Positions 23,101 through 35,084 of a stretch of 64,000 bases of DNA are shown here, piece after piece. Positions within the stretch are counted from its first letter, which is position 1. The number at the start of each line of letters is the position of its first letter. Both the position numbers and the translations under genes were made by a program. The DNA is from Spongilla lacustris (Eukaryota > Porifera > Demospongiae > Spongillida > Spongillidae), in contig OX442415.1 of NCBI GenBank assembly GCA_949361645.1, forward strand, positions 16,476,085 to 16,540,084. Reading direction: 5' to 3'. The notes under the pieces were generated by a model. The model was not told where the DNA came from. It ran no database searches and was given only the letters and a program-made list of their open reading frames with translations.

Positions 23101-23664
23101 GCTCTTGACCGCCCAGGCAACCACGACAGGGTGGTGATGTCGTAACCTGCCACAACCATCAGCGTAATGTTCTTGTAGAAAATTCTGCCATCGTGCCCAT
23201 CTAGGAGTGAGAGTCAAGTTGGGCAGTGGCCTTACACCATACCTAAGCCATACCCGGCCAGCAGATGTACTTGTCCTCAATTGGGAGAGAGGGAAACATG
23301 CTGCCCTTGACATCACTGTGACCTCTCTCTTAATCCCTTTCATCCTAACAGCAGCAAGCTTGTCTGAAGGGGCTGCAGCAGAGGAGGCAGAGGCCAGGAA
23401 GCACAGAGCAAGCGACCCCAAGTGTTCAGGGCTGGGTTGGGTGTGTATCCCTCTTGCAGTGGAGACCTATGGAAACTGGGGAAGGAAAGCCCAAACCACC
23501 TTCTCCCGCCTGGCCTCTCACCTGCATGGCCATCACCACTTCCTCCCACAAAGGTAAGGTGCTCACAGAGCTTTACAGCAGGCTGAACTTCACTCTGGTC
23601 AGGGCGGTGGCTAGGGCCTTACTGGCAAGGTGTGCACCCTCCCATGGCCTCATGGACATCCTTT
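23100..23664 (+). pseudogene. LINE-type retroelement 3' fragment
   Basis: The plus strand encodes TRPADVLVLNWERGKHAALD, ITVTSLLIPFIL, DPKCSGLGWVCIPLAVETYG and AQTTFSRLASHL, then in a shifted frame KVLTELYSRLNFTLVRAVAR and ALLARC. Together these form the C-terminal tail of a reverse-transcriptase-associated family. The upstream part (GNHDRVVMS, about 23120-23150) is out of frame, and the RT catalytic core is absent. It is related to the fragment at 10150-10627 on the other strand. It is a truncated dead copy. Confidence 0.62.
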
Positions 23665-23800
23665 GAGTTTAAAGTACATTTTTAAGCTACAACTTCAATT
23701 TTATAATATTTCTCAATGCATTTTACAGATAATGCACTGCAAGAGGCAAGTAATGCATGATTAAATGTCCTTATTTACTTCCTGTTTAAATGGATACAGT

Positions 23801-24567
23801 CAGTGGCGTAGTGTGGTTGTTGAGCGCCCGGGAACATAATGCACCCCCCGCCTTCCCCCCCCCCCCCACCCTACAAATACACGGGCGGATCTAGGATTTT
23901 GCGGCGAGGGTTGGTAGACAGCCGCAAGGGCGGAAAGGGATATGCAGGCCTCGATCCTCCTGGCAAAGGGGTATGCAAAGCTCACCCAAAGGGGTCTGGG
24001 GCGGAGCCCCAGCCGCTTCAGTTGCAAATTTCGCACTTTTTAAGCCACAAAACATGATACTTTCCTATTAACAGAAAATAATTTAATACACTTTTGCTTC
24101 CGCAAGCAACCTATGCCTTCGCACGTACATTCAATCGTTTACATTAGGAAATTTAGTTTGGGCCTTTGGGCCGTTTGGGGAAGTATCCGCCCGCGCTATG
24201 GCTGGCGCTATGTGTACCTGTCTGTACGATAATGGCTAACCGCTTGCTGCCATTGTGAGTCTGTGCATAACAGGCTCACAATGGCAGCGAGCGATAACCC
24301 TGAAGTTGGAACTGCAATGTGTCGTGGGTTTAGTCTATTAGTATACAATCTCTGGTTTATTCAACAGATTATGGAGGTGACGATTGGATACCGTATCTTC
24401 AATGTCGGTGATTAGAAATAAATTTAAAAGTTTGCGTGCAGATCGATGTTTGTTAACAAGACTCAAGAGGTGCCCGCGGGCCCGTTCGCGTTAACCTAAT
24501 AGATAATGATCTGTGCAACCTATTTTGGCGCCCCTAAACCCCTGCGCCCGGGGACATGTGTCCCCCC

Positions 24568-24603
<36 letters not shown>

Positions 24604-24615
24604 GCTACGCCACTG
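23801..24615. mobile_element. non-autonomous hAT element (CAGTGGCGTAG ends)
   Basis: The left terminus CAGTGGCGTAG at 23801 and the right terminus CTACGCCACTG ending at 24615 are perfect inverted repeats, followed inwards by GCGCCCGGG... and its counterpart GCGCCCGGGGACA. The flanks GATACAGT and GATAAAAC share 5 of 8 positions, which would be an eroded 8-bp duplication. A run of 31 C at 24571-24601 adjoins the right terminus. A GGCGGATCTAGGATTTT block at 23883 suggests a second, nested terminus. There is no transposase. Confidence 0.75.
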
Positions 24616-25257
24616 GATAAAACTAGGAGAATTAAGACGAGACATAAAGGTAATTATATTGTGTGCAGATACAAGCAATCTGAGTCAGGAACCTAACAAT
24701 TTTGCATTATACAAAGAATATTTTTAGTTTACTGATTCATTAATTTTTGACAATGTACTCAATAATAGTCTATTGCACAACTATCATAACCTATAAAAGT
24801 AATTTAACAGCTGCGCGCATGCACTATTTGCATGCGCATTAGAATGAAGCAGTGGGTAGGCCTAGCATCCAAAAGAATGGACATAAATTTATTATTGCAA
24901 GCTCTTGTTGATACTTCTAAACAAGTAGCAACTGCTCTATACAATATGGTCTGGAAAGAGCAAACGATCATACTTAGAAGTCAGGTGACCACTAAATCTG
25001 GGACGATGTTCAGTCATCATGTTGTCTCGTGCTCATGCAGTCTGCATGTAACATTATTATTTTTTATTCACTCCTCAGATGTGTGTATATTAATTACAGC
25101 AGGCCAACTAGCAGTTATGTATAGGTTGTTCCACAATTTAGTTTAAAAATTTAATGTTTGATCAAAAATCTCAGTCAAAACCACTAAAGTACATTGCAAA
25201 TTCTTTATTAATGGATTGGACAGTTTACAGCTTTTATGTAACTATGTGTGGCTATAA

Positions 25258-25440
25258 TGGGGTGCCGGAGGCTTGGATGTCCCCCTGGAAAAATTGTCCC
25301 ACCCCGGACATTCATTCCTAGGCTCGATTGTCCCCCCGGACATGGTGCCTAGAAATGAATGTCCCCTCTAGGAATTATTGTCCCCCTCCCCCATGCCGGA
25401 CATCCCCCCCCCCCCCCTTCCCCCCCCGAATGCTTAGTCC
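25258..25440. repeat. short interspersed motif cluster (TGTCCCCC/GGACAT)
   Basis: Repeated copies of TTGTCCCCC, GAATGTCCCC and GCCGGACAT alternate over about 160 bp and end in a C-rich run with a 14-15-base C tract. It looks like a degenerate tandem array or transposon end. Confidence 0.45.
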
Positions 25441-25646
25441 ACGTTTGCAGTGCAAGTTCAACGAAACATGTAGCCTTCAAATCCTAGTTAACCCGCGCGT
25501 GTTGCGTTAATGAGCACACATGGACATAGACGTGGAACATGGACATGACATGGTAGCATTTCAACATCTGATTGGATTTATAAATGTTTGTTTAGACAGT
25601 GGTACAAACGCACCGTTATTGCAAGAATCTGAGACTGAGTGTCGAA

Positions 25647-25770
25647 CTGGAGTTGGTAAGTCCACTCTGATAAACTCAATTCTCGGTGAAGACCTAGTCC
25701 CTATGGGCGGCCCTGGATCGCAGTCCCAGCAGTCACGGGATGGTCGTCCGTTCAAGTCACTCAGCGCGGT
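25647..25770 (+). pseudogene. partial copy of an AIG1-type GTPase P-loop exon
   Basis: Encodes GVGKSTLINSILGEDLVP (truncated P-loop and following residues), nearly identical in DNA to 26897-27010. This copy has a one-base change (Pro-Met for Pro-Thr) and a short insertion before GCGCGGT. The sequence before the P-loop does not match the other copy, so the 5' part is lost or rearranged. The assembly gap starts 80 bp further on, so it may be an allelic or mis-joined fragment. Confidence 0.7.
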
Positions 25771-25849
25771 AATACATGCAATTACCTATACACGTACACA
25801 CACATCATTAAGTCACTGTCTGTATGGATAACTGTCTCAACAATTGCTA

Positions 25850-26049
25850 NNNNNNNNNNNNNNNNNNNNNNNNNNNNNNNNNNNNNNNNNNNNNNNNNNN
25901 NNNNNNNNNNNNNNNNNNNNNNNNNNNNNNNNNNNNNNNNNNNNNNNNNNNNNNNNNNNNNNNNNNNNNNNNNNNNNNNNNNNNNNNNNNNNNNNNNNNN
26001 NNNNNNNNNNNNNNNNNNNNNNNNNNNNNNNNNNNNNNNNNNNNNNNNN
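25850..26049. other. assembly gap (200 N)
   Basis: Exactly 200 N, a fixed-size scaffold gap of unknown true length. It separates the partial GTPase copy from a LINE tail fragment. Confidence 0.99.
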
Positions 26050-26225
26050 GTACCATTCTTTCACACCTGTTGCCTTTGAAACTACTGGAGTCTGCGGCCC
26101 TCATTTTTGACGGACTTGGGTCGCCGCATTGTGAACACCACTGGGAACAAAAGCTCTTTGGCATACCTCCTGCAAAAGTTTTCAGTGGCCATTCAGAGGG
26201 GGAATGCAGCATCTGTTAGTTTGGG
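26050..26225 (+). pseudogene. LINE C-terminal tail fragment
   Basis: The plus strand reads FTPVAFETTGVCGP, then in another frame DLGRRIVNTTGN and YLLQKFSVAIQRGNAASV. This PVA.ET.G ... LG.RI ... SVA.QRGNA.SV pattern is the tail I associate with reverse-transcriptase genes in molluscs and cnidarians. A frameshift splits it. The rest of the element would lie in or beyond the gap. Confidence 0.5.
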
Positions 26226-26861
26226 ATCTTTGCCTCCAACCCTCCCCCCTCCTTTGAATGATGTTTTGATGCATTACTGTATTGTTGTATAAAATTTTAT
26301 TCTATTTATTTATTTAAAAAAAACACTTGAATATTTTTTTTGGTATAATTATTGTTATCATTATATAGTTGCAATTAATTCAAATTGCAAACTGTCGACT
26401 TTGATTTAACTAACAGTTACAGCCATTAACGTTTATATAGAACCTGTACTCATGCCGGACTATATACTGTAGAGTTAGCTATAGCTAGAACCGGCTGACA
26501 TAACTTTAATGATTGCGACTGCAAGGTATTACGTAATGACACATTCATTTATGAATAAATTATGCGCGGTAGAAATTCTAATTTTTTGTCTTGATTTTAG
26601 TTTACGAATGGTTCATGGTATAATTACATCAAACCGATTTATCGTAAATTATAGATGTGTTTATAATTAAAAAAAGCAAGATGACCGCCTATGTATGGGC
26701 TATTTCTAAATAAGCTGTTATATATTACCTACATGTAAGTAGATAGTACTTGGGTCCCCAGACTATCTCAAAACTCGAGTCATTGTGGTGGGTTTACCAT
26801 GCACGAGAAAATATGAAACTGCCCACGGGAAGCAATAACGTGACGTCACTTTGTAACTACA
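26226..26861. other. AT-rich spacer before the GTPase pseudogene
   Basis: No exon recognised. It may hold the promoter of the GTPase copy. No TATA box or other site was assigned. Confidence 0.3.
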
Positions 26862-27595
26862 ATGGCTGAACTGTGTATTCTCGTATGCGGTAAAGCTGGA
26901 GTTGGTAAGTCCACTCTGATAAACTCAATTCTCGGTGAAGACCTAGTCCCTACGGGCGGCCCTGGATCGCAGTCCCAGCAGTCACGGGATGGTCGTCCGT
27001 TCAGCGCGGTGACCGCAGGCATTGTAAAGGCCAGTGGATGCATTTAGGGCGTCGACGTCACCATCTACGATTCTCCTGGCCTTCAAGATGGAACCTGTAA
27101 GGACGAGAGCTACTTGGATCAGATGAGTAAAGTTTTGGATGTAGTCAATTTGATATTGTATTGTTTTGATATGACAACTACAAGATGGCTTCCTGCATGC
27201 AGACCAAAACGCCATTGAGCTAGTTAAAAAGAGGTTTGGAATGACATTCTGGTCTAAGTCTATCACAAAGGCCAATCAGTTTCAACTATCAAAGCGCTAC
27301 AGTGATCCAGCTAAGATTTCTGAATGGGAAAAAACGTGTGAAAAGGCATTCAATGATATTGCTGATCCTTTTAAAGCACGACTGAATGGACTGCTGCCCT
27401 CCACAGAGCATTCTAAAGTTGATAATATTCCTGCATGTGATAGCAGCGGGCAGTTGTGAAAGTGAACCAAAAGAGCGTGAGCTAATATTTGTCGCTCCAG
27501 GGAAAACTCACATGGATTACCTCTCAGAACTGTGGGTGCAGTGTTTGAAGCGGTTACCACTTGATGAATTGCGATTATTGTTTTTCCAGGGTACC
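26862..27595 (+). pseudogene. AIG1/GIMAP-type GTPase, frame-broken
   Basis: The start MAELCILVCGKAGVGKSTL gives the G1 loop GKAGVGKST at residues 9-17. After TAG at 27045-27047 the same frame continues with GVDVTIYDSPGLQDG, which holds the G3 motif DSPG, then LILYCFDMT. A frameshift near 27190 leads to ADQNAIELVKKRFGMTFWSK, and another near 27435 leads to HVIAAGSCESEPKERE and LWVQCLKRLP. These blocks follow the order of AIG1-type GTPases (a GIMAP-like family with large expansions in sponges, corals and molluscs). Such proteins bind GTP and associate with membranes or immunity in other animals. The copy cannot make a full product as read. A MITE abuts its 3' end. Confidence 0.72.
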
Positions 27596-27604
27596 GACTT
27601 TAAT

Positions 27605-28236
27605 ACCCCGTTTACACGACACAATTTTGCCGTGCCAGCATGATACGCTACGGCTCGGCACGGTACGGTTCGGTTAAAATTTGACGTGTAAACCCTGTCA
27701 AAACCGTGCCGTACCGTGCCGAGCCAGCACGGTTGCAATAACTGGGCTACCCGGCACGGCACGGCTCGATTGTGGTCGATCGGGATATGATAGCAATTGA
27801 GATGCGTAGAACTGGTTTCCATAGTATTAAAATGGTGGATTGGACGAAACAAACGGGTGATAAAGATTAGGGGAGAGGAATCGATGCAAGTGCAACTGGA
27901 AAACTGGAAAAAAAAATCAATTGATGTACAACAAGATCGGTACTGAGGCCATTTGAGGTGTATTGGATGGCCATTGCCATATTAATATTGCGTATGTTAC
28001 GAGAAAATAATCGCTCTCCTTCTTTTGACAAGTTTTGTGCATCTGATGCCTCCTTTTTTCGATTGCACGGAAGGTTGTAAACAAGGCATCTTTCTGGCAA
28101 TTATTGTAGTTAATTACTGAATTGCTTTTTAAAATCCACATAGCCACAAACGCGTGTAAACGTTACTCGATAACCATTCCGTACCGTGCCATGCTGAGCC
28201 GTTCCGTACCGTACCATCGTCGTGTAAACGCAGTAC
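27605..28236. mobile_element. foldback MITE with CGTTTACACGAC ends
   Basis: The left end CGTTTACACGAC (about 27608) and right end GTCGTGTAAACG (ending about 28231) are inverted repeats. Many GGCACGG/CCGTGCC and GGTACGG/CCGTACC blocks lie next to both ends. There is no transposase ORF. It is inserted directly after the last recognisable codons of the GTPase pseudogene. No target duplication could be settled. Confidence 0.75.
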
Positions 28237-28319
28237 AAGAGTGTATCAAGTGTCACGTAACATGGACTTAGAAAGCATTAAAATAAATATACAAAAAGCA
28301 ATCTCTTGAATCAACCAAA

Positions 28320-29961
28320 AATGTCAACTGGGTTTGATAATGATGTATCATCACTGACAGATGCCCCGGCTTCCATTCCCGCCTCGATTGAGAATCCAGT
28401 TTCTGCATCTCAATAGAACGCTGATGGTGTAAACACTTCTTTACTTTATACTGACAAACCATGTACCACAGTATTAGGAACTCAGAGAATGTCCAGCTCC
28501 AAACGTACATGCAGATCAGATGTACGACAAGAGGCTAACACAGTTGGTTCAATCAAAACAACATCCACACTAACGAATGGCAGTCCCTTGATGGTTAGTA
28601 ATTCAAAAAAGCTAGACCCAAATCCACATTCAAACCAGCTGTACCACCAGAGACAAGCACGGTTTTAAGTAGTAGCAGTACACTTCATACATTGAATGGT
28701 AGTTGTCCAGTTGCTATAGCTATAGGCGCAGATCTAGGCATGGCAGGCGCAAACGGACACACAAGTCAAATGGAGCACAAATCCCTATAACGATGCGAAT
28801 ACTTCGACCCAAGTGGTGTCCACAGCAAAACCAGACATTAGTGGTAGAAATCAGATATCAACTAGTTCCACATCCCCTCCCAGATCTGTGGTAACATCAG
28901 AACTGCCTACTAGTTCGATACAAGTGCCCTACACAACAATACCAGGCAGTATTGTCAAACCAATCTTCTCGGGATCTACCCCCAAATTTGGTACAACAGC
29001 AGAATTGTCTAAGACACCTTTAGGAAATACAAGCCCTACCAAACAGTCCACCACAGCAATAGCAGATGCAGCTGCTAGAAACCAGAGATCAACTGGTTCC
29101 ACGTCCATTCTCAGATCTGTGGTAACATCAGAACCACCTGCTAGTTCGATACAAGTGCCCTACACATCAATACGAGGCTATATTGTCAAACCAATTAACA
29201 TGGAATCTACCCCCAAATTTGGTACATCCACTCCCAGATCAGTGGTAACTTCAGAACCACCTATTGAAAGTACTAGTTCAATACAAGTGCCCACATCAAT
29301 ACCAGACAGCATTGCCACCCCCAAATTTGTTAAAGCAGCAGAATTGTCTAACGCAGCTGTTGGAAATGCTAGGTCACCCAAACAGTCCACTGGTAGAGAT
29401 CATAGAGCAACTGGCTCCACATCCACTCCCAGACCAGTGGTAACATCAGAACCACCTAGTACACCTGTTGGAAATACCAGGTCAACAGCAACAACAAACA
29501 CTATTGCTAGAAATCACTCCAAACTAACTAACTCAGGAGCAGAAGTATCTAACGCATCAGCTGCAAATACTAATTCATATATACCACTACAGCAATACCA
29601 TACTCTCCTGCTAGTGATCAGAGATCAACTGGCTCCACATCCACTCCCTTACTACATGTAGGTGTTGCACCAGACGCAGCTGGAAATAAATTTTATTTAC
29701 ATGCAGATCAAAGCCATACTGAATCAGTACCCTTGCACAATCCAGCCATCAGCATAAGTACTGCCCAACGGCAGCATTCACACAGAATTAGGCTAGATGA
29801 GCACCAGTCAAGAGATGTTATTGAGTTAACTAATGAACCACTGGTATCGATTATAAAGAGGTATGCCTTAATACGTGTACAAGATGGTGTGGCAGTCGCC
29901 ATGAACACAGTAGCTGTTTTTATTCCTTCCTTGCCATCACTTGTTCCCACCTTGTTTTTGT
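28320..29961 (+). CDS. Ser/Thr/Pro-rich repeat protein, probably broken
   Basis: The longest open part (28813-29661) is made of imperfect repeats of RNQRSTGSTS, PRSVVTSEPP, SSIQVPYTSIPGSIVKP and TPKFGT, at least four rounds. Near 29580 the frame shifts by one and the repeat continues as DQRSTGSTSTPLLHVGVAPD, then HADQSHTES and RLDEHQSRDVIELTNEPLVS, ending with a stop near 29961. Upstream, MSTGFDNDVSSLTDAP at 28321 is followed by TAG. The composition suggests a mucin-like or disordered protein. No signal peptide, membrane segment or catalytic domain was seen, and I recognise no family. It may be two exons with an unseen intron, or a decayed gene. Confidence 0.45.
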
Positions 29962-31575
29962 AGACTTTCAGGTGGAGCAGTTGGAGGCACTGTTGATGCT
30001 ACAGTACTAGTAGACCTGGTAGTTGGCCTCTGGAGACTGTGAAAATGGTGGGAATAGACACATGCATGCGAAAACCAAGCATTGTGGTGCACACAAAACA
30101 TGTGAAACATGCAGTCCTAACCATTTATTTTTGTTTTAATTTATTGGCAATGTTGGGGACGTATATATATAATATATTATTAATTTTTATGTCTGAGATC
30201 ATTTTATACTCTCACCAAAGACCTCTTTTGGAGGGAATTTTTCTGAAAGGAATGCATGAAATTCAGGCTCACTGACATGAGCAATCTAAGTAACCATTGC
30301 CATTACCAAAATTGCGCCGGGGACTGATATCAGTGATATATGATTCAAATCCGGTCGACCGGACTGATTTAAACTGACGGTTCACCCGATTTAAACCCGG
30401 TCAACCGGATTCAAATCAGGTCTCGCGGGCCGTAACATATATAATTATCCGACATGATACTGATCCAGCAAACAATACTAATAGAAGGACTCAGCGGGAC
30501 TGAGTCACGTTACTCGTTTGTAATTTTAGTAATTGGTGTCAAAATCTATCCGGCTATATATAGCTCGTCGGTACATGTTTGGTGCTGGTGTTGTGTACGT
30601 TGCGTCATAAAATTCCCCTCAAAACTCCCCGGGCAGGCATATTAGCCATATATGTAAAAGTATAGTACATTATTTATGCGATAACTCTACATGTACAACG
30701 CATTAGATCAGGACGCTCAGCTGGAACCGTGAGTGGAAATAAAGTAAACAAGGCCTATATTAGGTATTGGTACATGTATCATGTATCTATATAAGCATGT
30801 AGGACGTGGTATACGCATGATATTATACTTAGTCGTTCGACAAGTATACTCCTTATTGCCATCTGAACTGCGTGGTATTTTCCAGCAGGGAGTCGATCGT
30901 GTTGAATATAGGAGGATGATGGACGCCGCGGCGCACCACGATCGTATCGCTCGCGAATCTCGGAGGAAGGAGCATTCAGCTCACGATGATGATACCAGGT
31001 ACATTTATATAGCCACAAGCATTTGCACTTGTGTAGTGACGATGCTTGCATGAACCTTATATAGCAGTGACACAGAGTTTCATGGCAAGGAGGCGCCCCG
31101 CTCCAGGTCGAGGTCACCACACGGCTCTTCGAACCGCAACCATGCTAAGAGTGCCTCATCACATCACATCAGGTACGCACCTTTTCCGTGTACGTTCGTT
31201 GTGGTACGTACTATCCTTCAACGTTTGTGGGACGAACGAAAATAGTCTAGCTCCGGCTTATCTCATTTGTAACTACAATCAGCATTTCACATGCGATCAC
31301 TTAGAGCTCTAGCACATGCACATGTCCGTGAGTCTGAGAACGTGAATGAAATTTTATATCGTACAACTGGTAGCATCAGTTAATTGCTCAGCTGTTAGCA
31401 CTGGCGGATCAGGGGTGTGTGTACCCCCCCCCCCCCCCCCCCCCCCCCCCCCGACCAGTTATGAATAAATTAACGTATGAATAATTAATTACATGATTGA
31501 CGAGTTGAAAAACGAAGCGTTTAGTGAACCCGAGTGAATTAGCGAGTTAGCATTCCACCCAAAGTGTGTGTGTGT

Positions 31576-31606
<31 letters not shown>

Positions 31607-32640
31607 GTGGAACTAAAGCCAAGGCCCTCCAAGCGTGTTTAATTAGTAGCGATCGAGTGGTGCGAGCAGGAAGTAAGCGATCAAAAGAAGATAGTTTAAG
31701 CCTTCCTCAGGAAACAGGTAGAGTTAAATCAAGTAGGTATATCATACCATTAAAGGTAACACGTGTGTGTCGTTTAGACCAGAATACGGGCTTTGCATCA
31801 CCAATTGAATTGCTGAGCAGTAAGAGTTTTCTATTCGCTATCACGCTGACTCACGCACCACGGTTGTATGCGGCTGGAAACTAAGTCAATAATTAGATCA
31901 TTTACGGTATTACCATATATTTCTTAACTGATGGCTCATTATAGACATCTGATGTTTAAAAGCAAACCATAACTCACCAGAACTAGCAAATCAAAAAATG
32001 AAAACGAACTCAAACACTGCATTCCTTTTCCTGTCATGTCCAGTCAATGCGCACAATTGAAATTCCACATAGATAGCATGCACATAGCAAGGTCACGCGA
32101 TACGTATATAGAAGGAGGGCGTTACTAAATGCGACGACGTAGCCTTTGGTGACTGAACTGGAAGGTATGAGTACTACAGTGATGCTCAGGAGGCATGTGG
32201 CTACCAGAATTTACTAACCTGAAGTGGCAACGCATTTTCTGTCACCACGAACAAGCTGAGCGTATTGCATGAATAATCGACGTACGTTGTGGTTTTGCCC
32301 TATACATTATAGGTATGGATTACAATTTCCATACATTGCAGAGTGTGTGGGCAGAGGCTAACGAAGTACAGGGCAAAGAAAAGAACCAGCTCTGAGTGCA
32401 TAGCATTCTCAGCTGAGCTGAAAATAGCTTTTGACATTTGACACATCTGGGTATTATGTAACCCTGAAATGTTCTGCATGCTGGGTATGTAGAGAACCAT
32501 CTGTGCCATCACAAAGTGAGTGCATCACAAATGTGTAGTGATGCTATTTGAGTGGCAAAACAAGTAGACATATGACATCATGAGAGGTAAACAGGTCATC
32601 TTGAGAAGATTGCCTCTCCTCTAGTTCTCCATAGTGAGCC
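29962..32640. other. mixed intergenic ground with low-complexity runs
   Basis: Holds a short palindrome-rich block CCGGTCGACCGG...CCGGTCAACCGG (30349-30412), a possible exon at about 30840-31000 on the plus strand (LPSELRGIFQQGVDRVEYRR, donor at 31000; family unknown), a 29-base C run at 31424-31452 after CACTGGCGGATCAGG, and (GT)n followed by a 17-base G run at 31565-31607. No complete gene is supported. Confidence 0.4.
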
Positions 32641-32672
32641 TAGCCCACCTTTGGCAAGAGCTAACAACCTGT

Positions 32673-34287
32673 CCATGCTAAAGGAGCTGAAGTGTGCACT
32701 GTGCTCCAACACCCTCTCACAGCCACTGGAGCTGCTGTGTGGTGCACTGGTGTGCTCCAAATGCCTCCGGGAGTGGATAGCAGCATATGATGCTGTGAAC
32801 CATCCATGCTGCTCAGAGGAAGGATAGTCCTCTGCTGCTCAGAGATGGTCCCATGTTGCTCAGTAATGGTCCCATGCTGCCCAGAGGATGGTCCCATGCT
32901 GCCCAGAGGATGATCCCCTGCTGCTCAGAGGATGGTTCCCTGCTGATCAGAGGATGATCCACTGCTACTCAGAGGATGATCTCCTGCTGCTCAGAGGATG
33001 ATCCCCTGCTGCTCAGAGCTGATCAGAGGATGGTCCCATGCTGCTCAGAGGATGGCCCCCTGCTGCTCAGAGGACGGTCCCCTGCTGCTCAGAGGATGGT
33101 CCCATGCTGCCCAGAGGATGATCCCCTGTTGCTCAGAGGATGATCCCCTGCTGCTCAGAGGACAGTCCCATGCTGCTCAGAGGACGGTCCCCTGCTGATC
33201 AGAGGATGGTCCCCTGCTGATCAGAGGATGGTCCCCTGCTGATCAGAGGATGGTCCCCTGCTGCGCAGAGGATGATCCCCTGCTGCTCCGAGGATGATCT
33301 CCTGCTGCTCAGAGGATGATCCCCTGCCGCTCAGAGGACAGTCCCATGCTGCTCAGAGGACGGTCCCCTGCTGATCAGAGGATGGTCTCCTGCTGCTCAG
33401 AGGATGATCCCCTGCTGCTCCGAGGATGATCCCCTGCTACTCAGAGGATGGTCCCTGCTACTCAGAGGATGGTCCCTGCTGCTCAGAGGATGATCCCCTG
33501 CTGCCCAGAGGAAAATCCCCTGCTGCTCAGAGGACGGTCACCAGGATGATCCCCTAGTCAGACTATCATCAAGTGTGATAATGCTGCTGCTGTCAGATGT
33601 TCTGGAGCACTGTATACAGACTGCAGCAGGGATATTAAGGATGGTGACTATGAAGAGCATGAGTGTGCACCAACACTTACACCTGAGGAGGAGAAGCAAG
33701 CAGCGGGTTTGCTGAAGAGGGTAATCTCTACCAGCTAGTCCTGACAAAGCCATCATACAACTTGCTACAGGGGAAGCAGTTAAGTGAATGTCAATGACTT
33801 GTACAGAGGTTACATAATAAATACACTCACTTCTGCCAATGACATTCGTGCATGTCACCAGAGCTAAACTACAGCTACCTACTCATCATGGACTGAAGTT
33901 CAGGTACATGTATTGCCGGCGATTAAGGCTGGGCTTGCCATACCTTGGAATACACTGAGGCTTCTAAGGCGGTGTGTCACAACATACAGCAAAGGCTCAA
34001 TTCTAACTCACTGATGTTTCAGGTGGCTCAAATCATCAGGAATCTGTCTAGCTGGTGAGGAAAGGATGCACCACATATCCAGCCAAATTGTTGGCGATAA
34101 CCCCAAAGGAGAAACAGCCTCCTTTTCAGGGGCCAAGTCAATTCATGCAAAATTCTTGGCTTGACATTTGCTCCAATCCACAACCACATGCAGAACCTGA
34201 TGCGCATTGTACAAGAACACTTACTAAGTATTGAGCCACAATTGGTAGCTGCCATACCCCCTCCAGCCAAGAGAGTAAAGAATAAAT
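32673..34287 (+). pseudogene. RING/zinc-binding mobile-element-type gene, split by a minisatellite
   Basis: The plus strand begins LKELKCALCSNTLSQPLE, LLCGALVCSKCLREWI, then NHPCCSE: a RING-like C-x2-C ... C-x-x-C-x4-W ... P-C-C series. At the CCSE codons the sequence turns into a 21-bp tandem array, with a stop in the first units. After it, at 33556, comes TIIKCDNAAAVRCSG and DGDYEEHEC, then LTPEEEKQAAGLLKR. Near 33730 a frameshift leads to ASPDKAIIQLATGEAVK. Decayed blocks at 34045 (ERMHHISSQIVGDN) and 34185 (MQNLMRIVQEHLLSIEPQLV, stop at 34287) may be the C-terminal part. I recall this RING plus DYEEHxC arrangement from multi-copy RAG1-like or transposase-like families in sponges; the name is uncertain. 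Confidence 0.5.
32806..33555. repeat. 21-bp minisatellite, about 35 units
   Basis: The consensus unit is GATCCCCTGCTGCTCAGAGGA, with GATGG/GACGG/GATGATC variants and a few 20- or 22-bp units. The unit is a multiple of three and seems to have grown out of the codons for the last Cys-Cys-Ser-Glu of the RING domain. Confidence 0.93.
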
Positions 34288-35084
34288 AATAATTCAGTTC
34301 AAGCTCAATCTATTTACATACGCGCATGGAGTCAAATTTAGACCAAAAGAAATGTAAGGCTATATTTTAAATGCTCTGTTAAAACCCACTTCATTGCGCA
34401 AATATTAATTCCCCCACCCCCAAAAAGACACCAAAATGGTGGATTTTCAAAGGCTAGAAATCTACTTCAGAAAATGCGTTGCCACTAACCTTTACCAAAA
34501 AACGACAGTAAAAACAACTAACTTTACCGTGATAGCTTTGGCATGTTCCAATTCAGTCACCGAGCGTCGTTGTAGTTTTTTGAACACATGTAGTCGGTGA
34601 TCGCCGTGCGTAAGTCGATAGGTTTGAAGTACCAGAGCCGACAGTTGGCAACACGAGGCCACGTGATTTTTGCTTACAATATAGTTCAAAGGTGTTTATC
34701 ACTGCTAGTATGGCTTTTAGGTGTTGATTACGTTTTATGTACCCCGTGCACAGCTGGTTCTAAAAGGCATCGGTTGTCAGGTTCGTTGCTATGGGTGTAC
34801 GTAACCATTTCAATTTTTCGTTTTTAGTTTCCACGCGTTCAATGAGAGCAGACCACCGTGCGCACTGAGGCTTCTATATTAATCAATCCGAGTATTGCGC
34901 TTGCTAGTTATCAATATTGAATACACTTTTAAAAGAATGCTTATTTTCATGCTATATGAACGCAAAAGTGAAAAAGCGACTGAGGGAGCTTACAGCGCTC
35001 CCCCAGAACCCCTACCTGTTACGGGAGGGAAAGCGCCCCCTCCCATACCCACCCCCGCTTGTGAATATAGTTAATAGACCCCTT
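34288..35084. other. intergenic, nothing firm
   Basis: No exon recognised. The proline-rich reading frame near 34917-35267 is driven by the following C tract. Confidence 0.35.

Noticed and set aside
23077..23421. 114-codon minus ORF
   Set aside because: Shadow of the plus-strand LINE tail, which has the recognisable motifs.
25837..26219. ORFs crossing the N gap
   Set aside because: Translated through unknown bases, so meaningless.
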